A DNA stretch of 64,000 nucleotides from an uncultured Porphyromonadaceae bacterium. Lineage in GTDB: Bacteria > Bacteroidota > Bacteroidia > Bacteroidales > Barnesiellaceae. The position numbers and the translations under genes were made by a program. This document shows positions 15,436 through 24,666 of this stretch, piece after piece (position 1 is the first letter of the stretch; each line of letters begins with the position of its first letter). The notes beneath the pieces were generated by a model. That model was given only the letters and a program-made list of their open reading frames with translations. It did not search any database and was not told the origin of the DNA. The stretch spans positions 186,001-250,000 of the forward strand of contig UPYI01000001.1 of assembly GCA_900538555.1 (NCBI GenBank). The letters run 5' to 3'.

Positions 15436-17163
15436 TCACTTTTTATTTCGTTTTTGTGAAGATTTTTTCACTGTCGTTTTCAAAATCGCCGCACCCCATG
15501 CCGGAACATCGCAGACGAACGGTTTTTCCGAAGAAAGTTCTTTCGAGATATTGTACCCTGCCAACAATTCCTTCCACTCCCTCATACCGGGCTCTATACC
15601 GATATGATCGAATGCGTGCCGGGGTATGTTCACCCCTACGGTTGCCGGCTTATTGTCAAAATTGACTACGATCAACAGCAGGTCGTCGCCGTCGTAACGC
15701 AGGTAGGCATATTGTGTATGCGGAGCAAACAAAGGCGTATCGCAATTGACATACATCAGATCGAAAAATCCGCCCCGGGCAATCGCCGGTTCACGGTTTA
15801 TCACGGTCAATATTTTCTTATACGTGTTGCGCAACGTTTTTTGCGCGGGCGAAAGTCCGGCTACGGAACAGGTTCCGCCATTGTACCATTGACGTACGGT
15901 AGGCACACTCCAATAGTCGAATATGGTAGTGCGTCCGTCCAAGCCGCTGAATCCTTCGGCATCGGCTGCCGGTTCTCCCAATTCCTGTCCGAAATAAATC
16001 ATGAGCGGTCCCGTGTGCATCGTCGCCGATACGATCAACGCGGGGATCGCCTTAAACGGATCGCCGGCAAATTGACGGGAAGCGATGCGTTGTTCATCGT
16101 GGTTTTCGAGGAAATAGAGCATCTTGTCGTTGATGCCGTCCACCGCCTGCCAACAGTAGGTAATCTGCGCCGCCGACACATTATGGCAAACGACGCTACG
16201 CAATTTATCGTAAAGTCCTACCTTATCGTAAAGGTAGTCGAACTTGCCTACCTGTATATAAGACCGATACAATGCCTGATCATAAATCTCGGCGATAAAG
16301 ATCACCTGCGGGAATCGCTCTTTGACACGTGTGATCGCCCAGTTCCAGAACTCAACCGGTACCATGTGCGCCATATCGCAACGGAATCCGTCCACTCCTT
16401 TCTCCGACCAATAGAGCAATATTTCGAGCATTTTATGCCATGTATCCGGGACAGGATCGAAATGGCAGGATATGCCTCCGAAGAAATCGACACCGTAGTT
16501 GAGTTTCACAGTCTCATACCAATCATTCTCTCCGGGATAGGCATGGAAACAATCGTTACCGGTGACTTTTGCCGGAAACTCATAATAGGCATCCTCCCCT
16601 TCGCCGAGATAAACATGCGGCGAAAAAAGTTGTCGGGGAATATAATAGAAATTGTTTTGCGGAGAAAAGAATTTTTCTTTGTCGTCGTGTTCGCCCAAAT
16701 CGGAAACATATTCGGGTTTCGCATCGGAATGGTATTGCCGAGCCACATGGTTGGGGATAAAATCCATCAGCACTTTCAGTCCGGCATCGTGTGTCCGGGT
16801 AAGCAGTTCTTCAAATTCTTCCTTGCGCCGCGTCACGTCCACAGCCAGATCGGGGTCGATATCGTAATAGTCTTTCACGGCATAGGGCGAACCGGCTTCC
16901 CCCTTGACTACATACGGATTGTCCCGACGTATGCCGTATGCCGTATAATCGGTTTTGGTAGCATGTTCCAGCAGCCCGGTGTACCAGACGTGCGTAACTC
17001 CCAGCTGTTTTATTTCCCGCAATACTTTCGGGGTAAAGTCGTTCATCTTCCCCACCCCGTTCCGGGCAAGCGTCCCATTGGGCACGCAGTCGGCAGTCAT
17101 GTTCGAGAACAAGCGCGGAAGCACTTGATATATTACGATCTTAGATTCCATAGTTTTATCCAT
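15436..17163 (-). CDS. Cytoplasmic GH13 alpha-amylase family glycosidase
   Basis: This 575-residue protein has no signal peptide. The four GH13 signature regions are present in order: DFIPNHVAR, then GFRCDMAH with the nucleophile aspartate near residue 259, FIAEIYDQ with the acid glutamate near 291, and FLENHDEQR near 352. It should act on intracellular alpha-glucans or maltodextrins, beside MalQ and phosphoglucomutase. The C-terminal tail KKSSQKRNKK is basic. Translation may start at the ATG at 17163 or four codons later. It begins 33 bases after the patatin gene and is probably co-transcribed with it. The exact bond specificity cannot be read. Confidence 0.88.
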   Translation of the reverse strand: MDKTMESKIVIYQVLPRLFSNMTADCVPNGTLARNGVGKMNDFTPKVLREIKQLGVTHVWYTGLLEHATKTDYTAYGIRRDNPYVVKGEAGSPYAVKDYYDIDPDLAVDVTRRKEEFEELLTRTHDAGLKVLMDFIPNHVARQYHSDAKPEYVSDLGEHDDKEKFFSPQNNFYYIPRQLFSPHVYLGEGEDAYYEFPAKVTGNDCFHAYPGENDWYETVKLNYGVDFFGGISCHFDPVPDTWHKMLEILLYWSEKGVDGFRCDMAHMVPVEFWNWAITRVKERFPQVIFIAEIYDQALYRSYIQVGKFDYLYDKVGLYDKLRSVVCHNVSAAQITYCWQAVDGINDKMLYFLENHDEQRIASRQFAGDPFKAIPALIVSATMHTGPLMIYFGQELGEPAADAEGFSGLDGRTTIFDYWSVPTVRQWYNGGTCSVAGLSPAQKTLRNTYKKILTVINREPAIARGGFFDLMYVNCDTPLFAPHTQYAYLRYDGDDLLLIVVNFDNKPATVGVNIPRHAFDHIGIEPGMREWKELLAGYNISKELSSEKPFVCDVPAWGAAILKTTVKKSSQKRNKK

Positions 17164-17196
17164 TTATATTCGGTTCAGATAGCGGTAATCCGGAGG

Positions 17197-18000
17197 TCAG
17201 TTTTCCTTCAATGTTTTTCGCTGAGCTTCCAAAGCCTCTTTGGTTGCCCGGTAACCGACTTCGGCTATCGCTTGGGTGTGTTCCAGATCGAACACATTGT
17301 ATTTTATCGCTTCTTCGGTCTGTATCAGCACATCGCATAGCCCAAGGTCTTCGAATGTATTGCCTTTCGACTGCAAATAATAAGAACGGAAAGCAATGTC
17401 GATGATCGACTGTTTGTAGTTGTCGGTCACCATCGGACTTACATTTACGCCTATCACCGTATTACAAATATTCCGAATCGGTTTTACCGGGAAGTTGCGC
17501 ATCACCCCGCCATCGACATAGTGTATCCCGTCGATCAACACGGGACTCATCACTATCGGCATACTGCACGACGCACAAACACGTTCGATAATCGGCCCCG
17601 ATGTAAAAGTCACGCTCCTACCATGATCCAGATCGGTAGCCGTAACACAAAAAGGAATCTGCAAATCTTCAATATTCTGCGCCCGGAGATTGCGTTTCAA
17701 GAACGCCCGGAAACGGTCTATTTTCATAAAACCGGTTCGAGGCAACACCAGTTCAGCCAGATCGTGTACTGCCAAACCATCGAACATATCGAGTATTTCG
17801 TCGGGCGAATGTCCGTCGGCATAAAGAGCCCCGACCAACGATCCGGCACTTACGCCCGATATGATATCGGGTAAAATCCCGGCTTCTTCCAATGCCCTCA
17901 AAGCCCCGACATGGGCAAAACCCTTGGCTCCGCCGCCACTCAATGCGAGTCCGACGGAATAGCGTGTATCGCTCAATTTTAATTCTCCACGGTTGTCCAT
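17197..18000 (-). CDS. Patatin-like phospholipase family protein
   Basis: A 267-residue patatin domain with the oxyanion-hole motif SGGGAKGFAHVG (from about residue 21), the nucleophile elbow GVSAGS with the serine near 51, and the catalytic aspartate in DGGVMRNFPV. Members hydrolyse acyl esters. No signal peptide or membrane segment is visible, so it probably works in the cytoplasm or at the inner membrane face. It is upstream of, and close to, the GH13 gene. The functional link is not obvious. Confidence 0.9.
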   Translation of the reverse strand: MDNRGELKLSDTRYSVGLALSGGGAKGFAHVGALRALEEAGILPDIISGVSAGSLVGALYADGHSPDEILDMFDGLAVHDLAELVLPRTGFMKIDRFRAFLKRNLRAQNIEDLQIPFCVTATDLDHGRSVTFTSGPIIERVCASCSMPIVMSPVLIDGIHYVDGGVMRNFPVKPIRNICNTVIGVNVSPMVTDNYKQSIIDIAFRSYYLQSKGNTFEDLGLCDVLIQTEEAIKYNVFDLEHTQAIAEVGYRATKEALEAQRKTLKEN

Positions 18001-18087
18001 AAACTGTTTTCTCTGAAATTGTGCGAAGATAATAATTTATTTTTTTTCGTCCCTAATTTTTCGACCGCACCGTCTGAAAAAAAAGAA

Positions 18088-18122
18088 AGAGGAGCTGCCT
18101 CGAACTTGGCAACCCCTCCTCT
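18088..18122 (-). terminator. Terminator of the pectate lyase gene
   Basis: AGAGGAG/CTCCTCT arms with inner TGCC/GGCA pairing. On the minus strand a long T-rich run (TTTCTTTTTTTTC) follows. Confidence 0.75.
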
Positions 18123-18137
18123 ACACATTATATATTT

Positions 18138-19661
18138 TTACCTACGCGGTCGTACCATCTTGCCGCCTGCATTCTGCGCCTGGGTAATCGGCATCACCAG
18201 CATGTTCAGATAAAATTCCAGATTGGTATAGCCTTCATTGTTCTTTTGATTTCCGTCCGCCGGATTGTTTTTGTCCAACCCGTACATATCTTCAAACTCA
18301 TCGGGTATTCCATCGCCATCGGTATCGAGCGGTGCGGGAGCAGATTTCAGCACGGGGAAAGGCGACCAGTCAGCCGGTGCGGATTCGGGACGGGTATCAT
18401 CGGGCGAATCGATAAACCCGGGGATATTCGATTTTGAACCGGTGCAGGTCACTGCCCGCAAACGGGTATCGGAAACGACCCGACGATCGACCGCATCGTG
18501 CGGATAACGGCCGGCAAACTTCAAGACCTGTTCGTAGGCTTTTTCCGCCGTATGCGTAGTCACATATCCGGCATCCAACGGTTCGGACAACCGGATCGTG
18601 TCTTTGGTCGTTTGGGAGATATTGTATTTCTTGTTGATCTGCTGATAAACGCCCTTGGTCCAGTTGTCGGCAGTAACTTCGGGGTTACGGTCCATGACAT
18701 TACCGTCGATATAAAATTTGCCCCATACATTTTCCATGACCGCAAACTTCGGGAAACGTTTGGAGTATTCCGAGGTACGTATGTCGATCGCGCAGATCCG
18801 GTATTTGATATGTTCTTTCGCTTCGTCGGTTGCCGGACCCGGTTTGTAATAGTTGTTTACGATATTCACTTTCATGCCTTCACCGCCATAACATCCGTTT
18901 CCGCGCCAGTTGTAGAAAACATTATTCCGGAGATCCATCCATTCGCGGGTCTGTGTTTCCACCGCCGGACCTAAACGGGGACAGCGGCTGTCGTGGTGCG
19001 CCAGCAGGTTGTGGTGATACGAAGCATTCGCTCCGCCCCAGTTTCCGCCATAACCGTGCGTTCCTTTGGAGTGTCCCGACATGCGCAGGCTTTCGGAAAT
19101 GATGCACCATTGCACGGTGAGATTTTCCGTACCGAAAAGCGAACAGCATTCGTCGATGCTCCAACTCATGGAACAGTGGTCTATGATAATGTTCTTGTAA
19201 TCGCGCGAGCCCAATGCGTCGGCACCGTCGCTTACTTTCCCTTTATCGCCCAGACGGAAACGCATATAACGGATAATCACATTGTCGGATGCAATGACTA
19301 CGGGATAGTCTGCCACACAGATACCGTCGCCCGGTGCGGATTGCCCGGCGATCGTCAGGTCTCCGTTTTTATATATTTTCAATTCCTGTTTCAGATGGAT
19401 CGTTCCCGACAACGAGAAGAGAATCGTGCGTGCGCCTTTTTCCCGAATCGCCCAACGCAACGAACCTTTGATAATCGGTTCATCGGGAGCATTATCTTCG
19501 AGGGTGGTGACATACAAGACTTTCCCGCCGCGGCCTCCGGTGGTATAACGTCCGAATCCTTCCGCTCCCGGAAATGCCGGAACATCGGTTTGTGCAGCCA
19601 ATGGCATCGCCACAGCCTGCAACATCAGTACAAGTAGTGCAAGTTTAGAAAATAATCTCAT
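18138..19661 (-). CDS. Secreted pectate lyase-like polysaccharide lyase (PL1 type)
   Basis: This 507-residue protein has a signal peptide (MRLFSKLALLVLMLQAVAMP, then LAAQ). The start of the mature part, AFPGAEGFGRYTTGGRGG, is the hallmark of Bacteroidetes PL1-like pectate lyases. A parallel beta-helix pattern follows, with DHCSMSWSIDECCS and a calcium/substrate region HHNLLAHHDSRCPRLG. The C-terminal DTDGDGIPDEFEDMYG resembles a calcium-binding (type 3 thrombospondin-like) segment. Expected reaction: beta-elimination of polygalacturonate in the periplasm or outside the cell. No SusC/D pair adjoins it, so it appears as a stand-alone accessory enzyme. Confidence 0.85.
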   Translation of the reverse strand: MRLFSKLALLVLMLQAVAMPLAAQTDVPAFPGAEGFGRYTTGGRGGKVLYVTTLEDNAPDEPIIKGSLRWAIREKGARTILFSLSGTIHLKQELKIYKNGDLTIAGQSAPGDGICVADYPVVIASDNVIIRYMRFRLGDKGKVSDGADALGSRDYKNIIIDHCSMSWSIDECCSLFGTENLTVQWCIISESLRMSGHSKGTHGYGGNWGGANASYHHNLLAHHDSRCPRLGPAVETQTREWMDLRNNVFYNWRGNGCYGGEGMKVNIVNNYYKPGPATDEAKEHIKYRICAIDIRTSEYSKRFPKFAVMENVWGKFYIDGNVMDRNPEVTADNWTKGVYQQINKKYNISQTTKDTIRLSEPLDAGYVTTHTAEKAYEQVLKFAGRYPHDAVDRRVVSDTRLRAVTCTGSKSNIPGFIDSPDDTRPESAPADWSPFPVLKSAPAPLDTDGDGIPDEFEDMYGLDKNNPADGNQKNNEGYTNLEFYLNMLVMPITQAQNAGGKMVRPRR

Positions 19662-19843
19662 GGTATTTTATCGCTAATGTTATTAACCTTTATTCTACAA
19701 ATTCTATCTATAAAAGCGGTATCGCCCGCCGAATCGAAACGGGATTCCGCCCTGTTCCCATACATTCCGAATTCCGCCCATCGGGAATACCGGCTCCGGG
19801 CGCACCCGACATATCTTACCGGAATGCTGTCTATTCTATACAA

Positions 19844-19851
19844 CAAAGGTA
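19844..19851 (-). promoter_or_regulatory. -7 box (TACCTTTG) for the pectate lyase gene
   Basis: Exact TAnnTTTG on the minus strand about 185 bases upstream of the ATG, in an otherwise empty 250-bp gap. Confidence 0.4.
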
Positions 19852-19912
19852 GAAAAATATACTATAAGGGCAAATGAAATTTCGTTTTTTTCGTGAGCCC
19901 TCTATTTTTTCT

Positions 19913-22111
19913 TCAAAGTAAAAGCAACGCCTGTCCACGCAAGACAGCCCAAACCGGATGGACAAAAAGCGATTCGATATTCCCGAAGCCTTTCGACCGG
20001 TAATCGACTTCCATATCGCGACCATACACGGCAGCAGCTCCGGGTTTCGCTCGCGACAGCCATTCGGACAGCCATACCGCCAACGGCTCCTCTACGAATA
20101 CCCGCTCTTCGGTTTCGCCCGACAGGAACGACAACCGGCACGAACGGATTTCCTTGCCTTTCTTATTCCGGACTACCTTCTCCATACGGGGTTGAAGCCC
20201 GATCCAAAGCAACCGTTTTCCGGAGAAATCGGTCGCTCCCGGCTTTTTCTCCCGCAGGCAATATTCGATATAAGTAGGCGGCACGGTGGTACGGGGAACT
20301 TTTTCGTCGAACCATTTTTGCAGCGGCACATCGAACCCGACTCCCCGCATATAATTGAAAAGGGAGCGTCGCAACCCTTCACCGAATATTTCGGGATCAT
20401 CGCCGACCGGATCCTCAAACGCTATATCGTTCCGTGCAAATCCGCCGAACGGAGGTTCAACAATGCGAAGCCGATATTTATCCGGATCTTTTCCTACCGG
20501 ACTATGCGCCGTCAAGGCAAAACGATGCCAGAATGCGGAATGCACCAGTTCATGCCGGAAGAGCTGACGAACAATTTCGAGCGAATCGACTGTTTCCTGC
20601 GCCGTTTCCGACGGAAATCCATACATCAGATAGGCATGTACCCAAATGCCGGCATCGGAAAAATGGCGGGTAACCTGTGCCACCTGCTCAACCGAAACAC
20701 CTTTGTTTATAAGTTTCAGCAACCGATCGGACGCCACTTCCAGTCCGCCCGAAACGGCAATACACCCCGACCGCTTCAACAACCGGCAAAGATCATCGGT
20801 GTAACTTTTCTCGAACCGGATATTCCCCCACCAGACTACCGACATGCGTCGTTTCAGTATCTCGATCGCCAAGTCGCGCAACAGTGCCGGAGGTGCAGCC
20901 TCATCGACAAAATGGAATCCGCGTTCACCGGTCTCTTCGATCAGCCGTTCCATACGGTCGGCAATCCGCCCCGCTGTGTCGGGTTCATAACGACCTATGT
21001 AATCGAGCGAGCCGTCGCAAAAAGCGCATTTGCCCCAATAGCATCCGTGTGCCAGCGTGAGTTTGTTCCACCGTCCGTCGCTCCACAGCGAATGCATCGG
21101 GTTGATCATATCCAAAACGGAAAGGTATCTGTCCAAAGGCAAACCGGCATAGTCGGGTGTGCCCCGGTCGCCCATCGGAACATCCGCCGCATCGGCATCG
21201 GAACAGTAGACTACCCGATTGTCTTCCCGGACGAACGTCCGCACCAGCAGGTTCTTATCTCCGCTATCCAGATACGCCAGCAGCCGCATCAATGCCAGTT
21301 CTCCATCGTCCAACAGGATAAACCGGGTATAATCGAATACCCGCGGATCGGACAAGGAGCGCAATTCGGTATTGACGAAGCCTCCGCCCATGACAACGGT
21401 AATTTCGGGATGATGCGTCGCGATATACTGACCGCAACGGAATGCCGTGTACAGATTGCCGGGAAAAGGAATTGTCAGCACCAGCACATCGGGGCGGGCG
21501 GCTTCGATGTGTGATTCGAGCCGCGCCCACATCAGCCGGTCGATTTCCGATTCGGGCTGGTTCAGCTCGGCATATAATGTATCGAAAGAGGACGCGGAGC
21601 GACCGAGATGTTCGGCATACTTGGTAAATTCAAAACGGGCATCGACCGTTTCCCGAATCATATCGGCGAGATCTTCCAAATAGAGTGTGGCAAGATACTT
21701 CGCCTTATCGTGTATGCCCATCGCCCCGAATGCCCACTCGACATCGTCCATTTCGTCGAAACGGCTGCCGCGCGGCAAATAATCGGTTTCGCTGATCAGA
21801 TGGGCAAGCGTATGGTTGCGCCCCTGCAAATAGGCTACCACCGGAAGTATGGTAGAGAGATAAAGCTCACTACGGTCTGCCATACGGCGCAGATGCGCAG
21901 GTAACGTGTTTCGGGTTTCTTGCAACTTCCTGAAATGGGGTTCGAGAAATGTGGGTGTGAACATATCCTGCAACACTTCGATACCCAGATCGGCTTGATG
22001 CGAAACTACGCCGACCGTATTGAAATAGCCTTTCAAATAAGGCGTGGCAGGATACGGTGTATTGGATTGCGTAAACGGAGGAGTGACAAGCAACAGACGA
22101 TGTTCGTTCAT
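19913..22111 (-). CDS. Radical SAM protein with N-terminal B12-binding-like domain
   Basis: This 732-residue protein has an N-terminal Rossmann-like region with LLLVTPPFTQ, PDVLVLTIPFPGN and TVVMGGGFVN, typical of cobalamin-binding domains in radical SAM enzymes. The cluster motif AHGCYWGKCAFCD lies near residues 351-363. Its cysteines are spaced CX4CX2C instead of the canonical CX3CX2C. SGGLEVASDRLLKLINKGV and HAYLMYGFPSET are typical radical SAM core motifs. A C-terminal accessory domain of about 150 residues is unfamiliar. The substrate is unknown. The gene follows a 126-residue unknown protein by 12 bases and probably shares its transcript. Confidence 0.82.
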   Translation of the reverse strand: MNEHRLLLVTPPFTQSNTPYPATPYLKGYFNTVGVVSHQADLGIEVLQDMFTPTFLEPHFRKLQETRNTLPAHLRRMADRSELYLSTILPVVAYLQGRNHTLAHLISETDYLPRGSRFDEMDDVEWAFGAMGIHDKAKYLATLYLEDLADMIRETVDARFEFTKYAEHLGRSASSFDTLYAELNQPESEIDRLMWARLESHIEAARPDVLVLTIPFPGNLYTAFRCGQYIATHHPEITVVMGGGFVNTELRSLSDPRVFDYTRFILLDDGELALMRLLAYLDSGDKNLLVRTFVREDNRVVYCSDADAADVPMGDRGTPDYAGLPLDRYLSVLDMINPMHSLWSDGRWNKLTLAHGCYWGKCAFCDGSLDYIGRYEPDTAGRIADRMERLIEETGERGFHFVDEAAPPALLRDLAIEILKRRMSVVWWGNIRFEKSYTDDLCRLLKRSGCIAVSGGLEVASDRLLKLINKGVSVEQVAQVTRHFSDAGIWVHAYLMYGFPSETAQETVDSLEIVRQLFRHELVHSAFWHRFALTAHSPVGKDPDKYRLRIVEPPFGGFARNDIAFEDPVGDDPEIFGEGLRRSLFNYMRGVGFDVPLQKWFDEKVPRTTVPPTYIEYCLREKKPGATDFSGKRLLWIGLQPRMEKVVRNKKGKEIRSCRLSFLSGETEERVFVEEPLAVWLSEWLSRAKPGAAAVYGRDMEVDYRSKGFGNIESLFVHPVWAVLRGQALLLL

Positions 22112-22123
22112 AGCGCCGCCTTA

Positions 22124-22504
22124 TCAAAGTACGTTAGACAAAGTAAGTTTTCCGTCGCGCAAACGTCCGGTAGACCAGTCGGTCATCACCGTATAGAGGC
22201 GGCACTTCCCCCCTTCCGTTACCCGACAGGAACGATATGCAGGAGTTGCCAGAATCGCCTCGCCTACCGATACGGCGGGATGCGCCTCCATATAATCGGT
22301 CAGTTGGCGGCGAAAATCATTTTCCGCTGCGGAAAAATCGGGAGAGACGACAAACAAGACACCCTCACAGAAAGTAGTCAAAGATACTTCACAACGAAAA
22401 GGCTGGACCGATTGAAAGCAATCGTCCATCGTCAGATAAACGATGTATTTATCCAGCAATTTTTCTTCAAAACAAACCTGATGCGAAAAGAATCCTTTTT
22501 TCAT
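22124..22504 (-). CDS. Small protein of unknown function, partner of the radical SAM gene
   Basis: A 126-residue soluble protein with no signal peptide or membrane helix. I do not recognise the family. It contains four cysteines spread over the sequence (at HQVCFEE, DDCFQS, FRCEVS and TFCEG) plus two later ones (RSCRV, GKCRLY), and an acidic centre. It lies 74 bases after the DUF4296 lipoprotein gene and 12 bases before the radical SAM gene. Translational coupling with the latter suggests a substrate, carrier or accessory role; this is inference from position only. Confidence 0.6.
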   Translation of the reverse strand: MKKGFFSHQVCFEEKLLDKYIVYLTMDDCFQSVQPFRCEVSLTTFCEGVLFVVSPDFSAAENDFRRQLTDYMEAHPAVSVGEAILATPAYRSCRVTEGGKCRLYTVMTDWSTGRLRDGKLTLSNVL

Positions 22505-22578
22505 AGTCGTCTCTCATTGTGTGAATAAATCCGAACCTATATCGTCACGGCTCACCGAAAGCTACGGGTCGTCCCGCA

Positions 22579-23409
22579 TCACTTCCGTATCGTCGCAATC
22601 TTTCCGGTCTTGAATGGCATCGAACGCTGTCCGGCTACCGAATCCATCTGCCCGGTGTGGTGCATCCTGATCAAGGAGATGCTATCGACATACATCCGTT
22701 CCCAACCGATTTCGGACGGCATCGCTATATAACCATAGACATTCCGGATCGGACGGGCAAGTTCGGGCTGCAAAAACAACGATATCCATCCGTCGTGTTC
22801 GATCTCTGCCGTGTTATATATGACTTCACGGTCGGTCATCGTCGCTGCTAAATAGATCTGCGGACGCTCTCCGGTACGCCGAGGCGACATGAACGTGCGC
22901 AACCGCAGTTCGAAACGGTCGCCTTTCCTGAAATTTTCGTCCGACACGATATCGAAAGCCAATACGTTGTTCAACAAACGGGGATCGAACACCCGGGAAC
23001 GTTGCATTTTCCAGACATCGACGGTGTCGCCCTCCCGCGAAAGGGTCTGTGCGTTGGCTTCTTCCAACCGTTTTTTCAAAGTCTCATCTTCTTTCCGAAG
23101 ATCGGCAATCACCTCTTTGTAGAGTTCGAGATAAACATCCAGGTTCTTTCCGTACCACACTAACGACGTGTCGAACTGCTGTTCGGTAACGCCGTGTTTA
23201 CGAAATACCGCCGCCTGAATTTCTTTCTTCTGAATATCCCGGTTGTAGTCCTGATAGTTGATTTCCATCATCGCCTCCGACTTGTGAATATCCAGCAACA
23301 GGGCTTTCATCTCTTTCTTCCCCAACACATTGTCCGGCACACGCGAACAGGCAGAACAGAGTACGCTGCACAACACAATGAATATCAGACAGGACGGTGA
23401 TATTTTCAT
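22579..23409 (-). CDS. DUF4296-containing putative lipoprotein
   Basis: This 276-residue protein starts with a lipoprotein-like signal (CLIFIVLCSVLCSAC, lipidated cysteine near 21). The following segment, VLGKKEMKALLLDIHKSEAM then KHGVTEQQFDTSLVWY, matches DUF4296, a Bacteroidetes domain of unknown function. The C-terminal half is beta-rich and unassigned. Its start overlaps the lspA stop by four bases, so the two are translationally coupled. That pairing is striking, because LspA is the peptidase that would process this lipoprotein. Confidence 0.8.
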   Translation of the reverse strand: MKISPSCLIFIVLCSVLCSACSRVPDNVLGKKEMKALLLDIHKSEAMMEINYQDYNRDIQKKEIQAAVFRKHGVTEQQFDTSLVWYGKNLDVYLELYKEVIADLRKEDETLKKRLEEANAQTLSREGDTVDVWKMQRSRVFDPRLLNNVLAFDIVSDENFRKGDRFELRLRTFMSPRRTGERPQIYLAATMTDREVIYNTAEIEHDGWISLFLQPELARPIRNVYGYIAMPSEIGWERMYVDSISLIRMHHTGQMDSVAGQRSMPFKTGKIATIRK

Positions 23410-24053
23410 TTTTCTTCGGTATCTGCTGTCCGAAGCGTTTTTTTATTCAAAGTCTCGGACAAATCTTTATTATAGAACAATATGATACAAATCATCGCGA
23501 CGGTGATCGCCGAGTCGGCGATGTTGAACACGGGACGGAAAAACTCGAACCGGGTTCCACCGATCCACGGAAGCCAGTCGGGCCAATAGAAACTGAACAG
23601 GGGGAAGTAGAGCATATCCACCACTTTGCCGTAAAACAACGGAGCATATCCGCCTCCTGCGGGGAATAAGGTCGCGACTTCGGGAGGAACCGGATTGTTG
23701 AATATCAGTCCGTAGAACAGACAGTCGATGATGTTTCCCGCCGCACCGGCGATAACCAACGCCACGCAAACGATGAAACCCCGCCGCACACCCGGACGGT
23801 CTTTTATCTTGACCAGATAGTAGCAGAACAGCACGACTGCCAATATGCGGAAAATCGTCAGAAACAATTTGCTGCCGAATTCCATGCCAAACGCCATACC
23901 GTTGTTTTCGATAAAGGCGATGTAAAACCAATCCGTCACCCGATATCCCTCTCCAAGATAAAAATGCGTCTTGATCCAGATTTTTACGATCTGGTCGATC
24001 AACAGCACAGCAAAGATGATGACCGCCGCCCACTTTCCGTTCGATAATTTCAT
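23406..24053 (-). CDS. lspA: Lipoprotein signal peptidase (signal peptidase II)
   Basis: The start is the ATG at 24053, giving 215 residues; the upstream extension lacks conservation. This inner-membrane aspartyl protease removes signal peptides from prolipoproteins. Four hydrophobic segments are visible, with the catalytic aspartates in GAAGNIIDCLF and FNIADSAITV. It carries an extra loop between them (PEVATLFPAGGGYAPLFYGK), typical of the longer Bacteroidetes enzymes. It lies between dksA and the overlapping DUF4296 gene. Confidence 0.92.
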   Translation of the reverse strand: MKLSNGKWAAVIIFAVLLIDQIVKIWIKTHFYLGEGYRVTDWFYIAFIENNGMAFGMEFGSKLFLTIFRILAVVLFCYYLVKIKDRPGVRRGFIVCVALVIAGAAGNIIDCLFYGLIFNNPVPPEVATLFPAGGGYAPLFYGKVVDMLYFPLFSFYWPDWLPWIGGTRFEFFRPVFNIADSAITVAMICIILFYNKDLSETLNKKTLRTADTEEK

Positions 24054-24081
24054 ATCAACTCTTTCAATCCGTCCGTCATAA

Positions 24082-24133
24082 AACAAGCTATCCGACTCCC
24101 ACAGGAGTCTTTCAGGGAGTCGAATAGCTTGTT
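24082..24133 (-). terminator. Long hairpin between dksA and lspA
   Basis: AACAAGCTATCCGACTCCC pairs with GGGAGTCGAATAGCTTGTT (one mismatch). On the minus strand it is followed by TTTTATG. It could end dksA transcripts or attenuate lspA. Confidence 0.65.
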
Positions 24134-24160
24134 CGTATTTTTATTTTATCGTTTATCAGT

Positions 24161-24541
24161 TCAATGTTTTCCCTCTTTCTTTACATCGATGCTCAATGTA
24201 GCATGAGGTACGGCACGCAAACGTTCTTTCGGTATCAACTTACCGGTTTCCCGACAAATACCGTAGGTCTTATTCTCAATCCGGATCAATGCCGCCTGCA
24301 AATGTTGGATGAATTTCATCTGCCGCTGAGCCAACCGTCCGGCTTCTTCTTTCGACAAAGTACTTGCGCCTTCTTCCAAAACTTTAAACGTAGGAGATGT
24401 ATCGGTCACATCATTCCCGTCGGTATTCATGATAGCCGACTTTAACAGTTCATAATCTCGGTTTGCTTTTTCAAGTTTAGCATTGATAATGGCGCGAAAC
24501 TCTTCCAGTTCTTCGTCCGAGTATCGTGTTTTTTCACTCAT
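24161..24541 (-). CDS. TraR/DksA family transcriptional regulator with reduced zinc finger
   Basis: A 126-residue protein with a long helical hairpin (SDEELEEFRAIINAKLEKAN then RLAQRQMKFIQHLQAALIRI) followed by the DksA-type C-terminal motif YGICRETGKLIPKERL. Family members bind RNA polymerase through the secondary channel. Only one of the four zinc-ligand cysteines remains, a state I associate with Bacteroidetes homologues. The true start is the ATG at 24541; the frame extends two codons to a TTG. It lies 126 bases after ileS, with the ileS terminator in between. Confidence 0.87.
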   Translation of the reverse strand: MSEKTRYSDEELEEFRAIINAKLEKANRDYELLKSAIMNTDGNDVTDTSPTFKVLEEGASTLSKEEAGRLAQRQMKFIQHLQAALIRIENKTYGICRETGKLIPKERLRAVPHATLSIDVKKEGKH

Positions 24542-24585
24542 AATCAATCAGGTTTAAAGAAATGTATTACTATAAATATTATTAT

Positions 24586-24625
24586 ATACTCCCGACAAAC
24601 ACCAATATCAGTTTGTCGGGAGTAT
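24586..24625 (-). terminator. Intrinsic terminator of ileS
   Basis: A perfect 15-bp stem (ATACTCCCGACAAAC) with a 10-base loop, 42 bases past the ileS stop codon. Confidence 0.8.
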
Positions 24626-24666
24626 TTATAGGGGTCAAATATAGTATATTTTTTGATTACTTCCGC

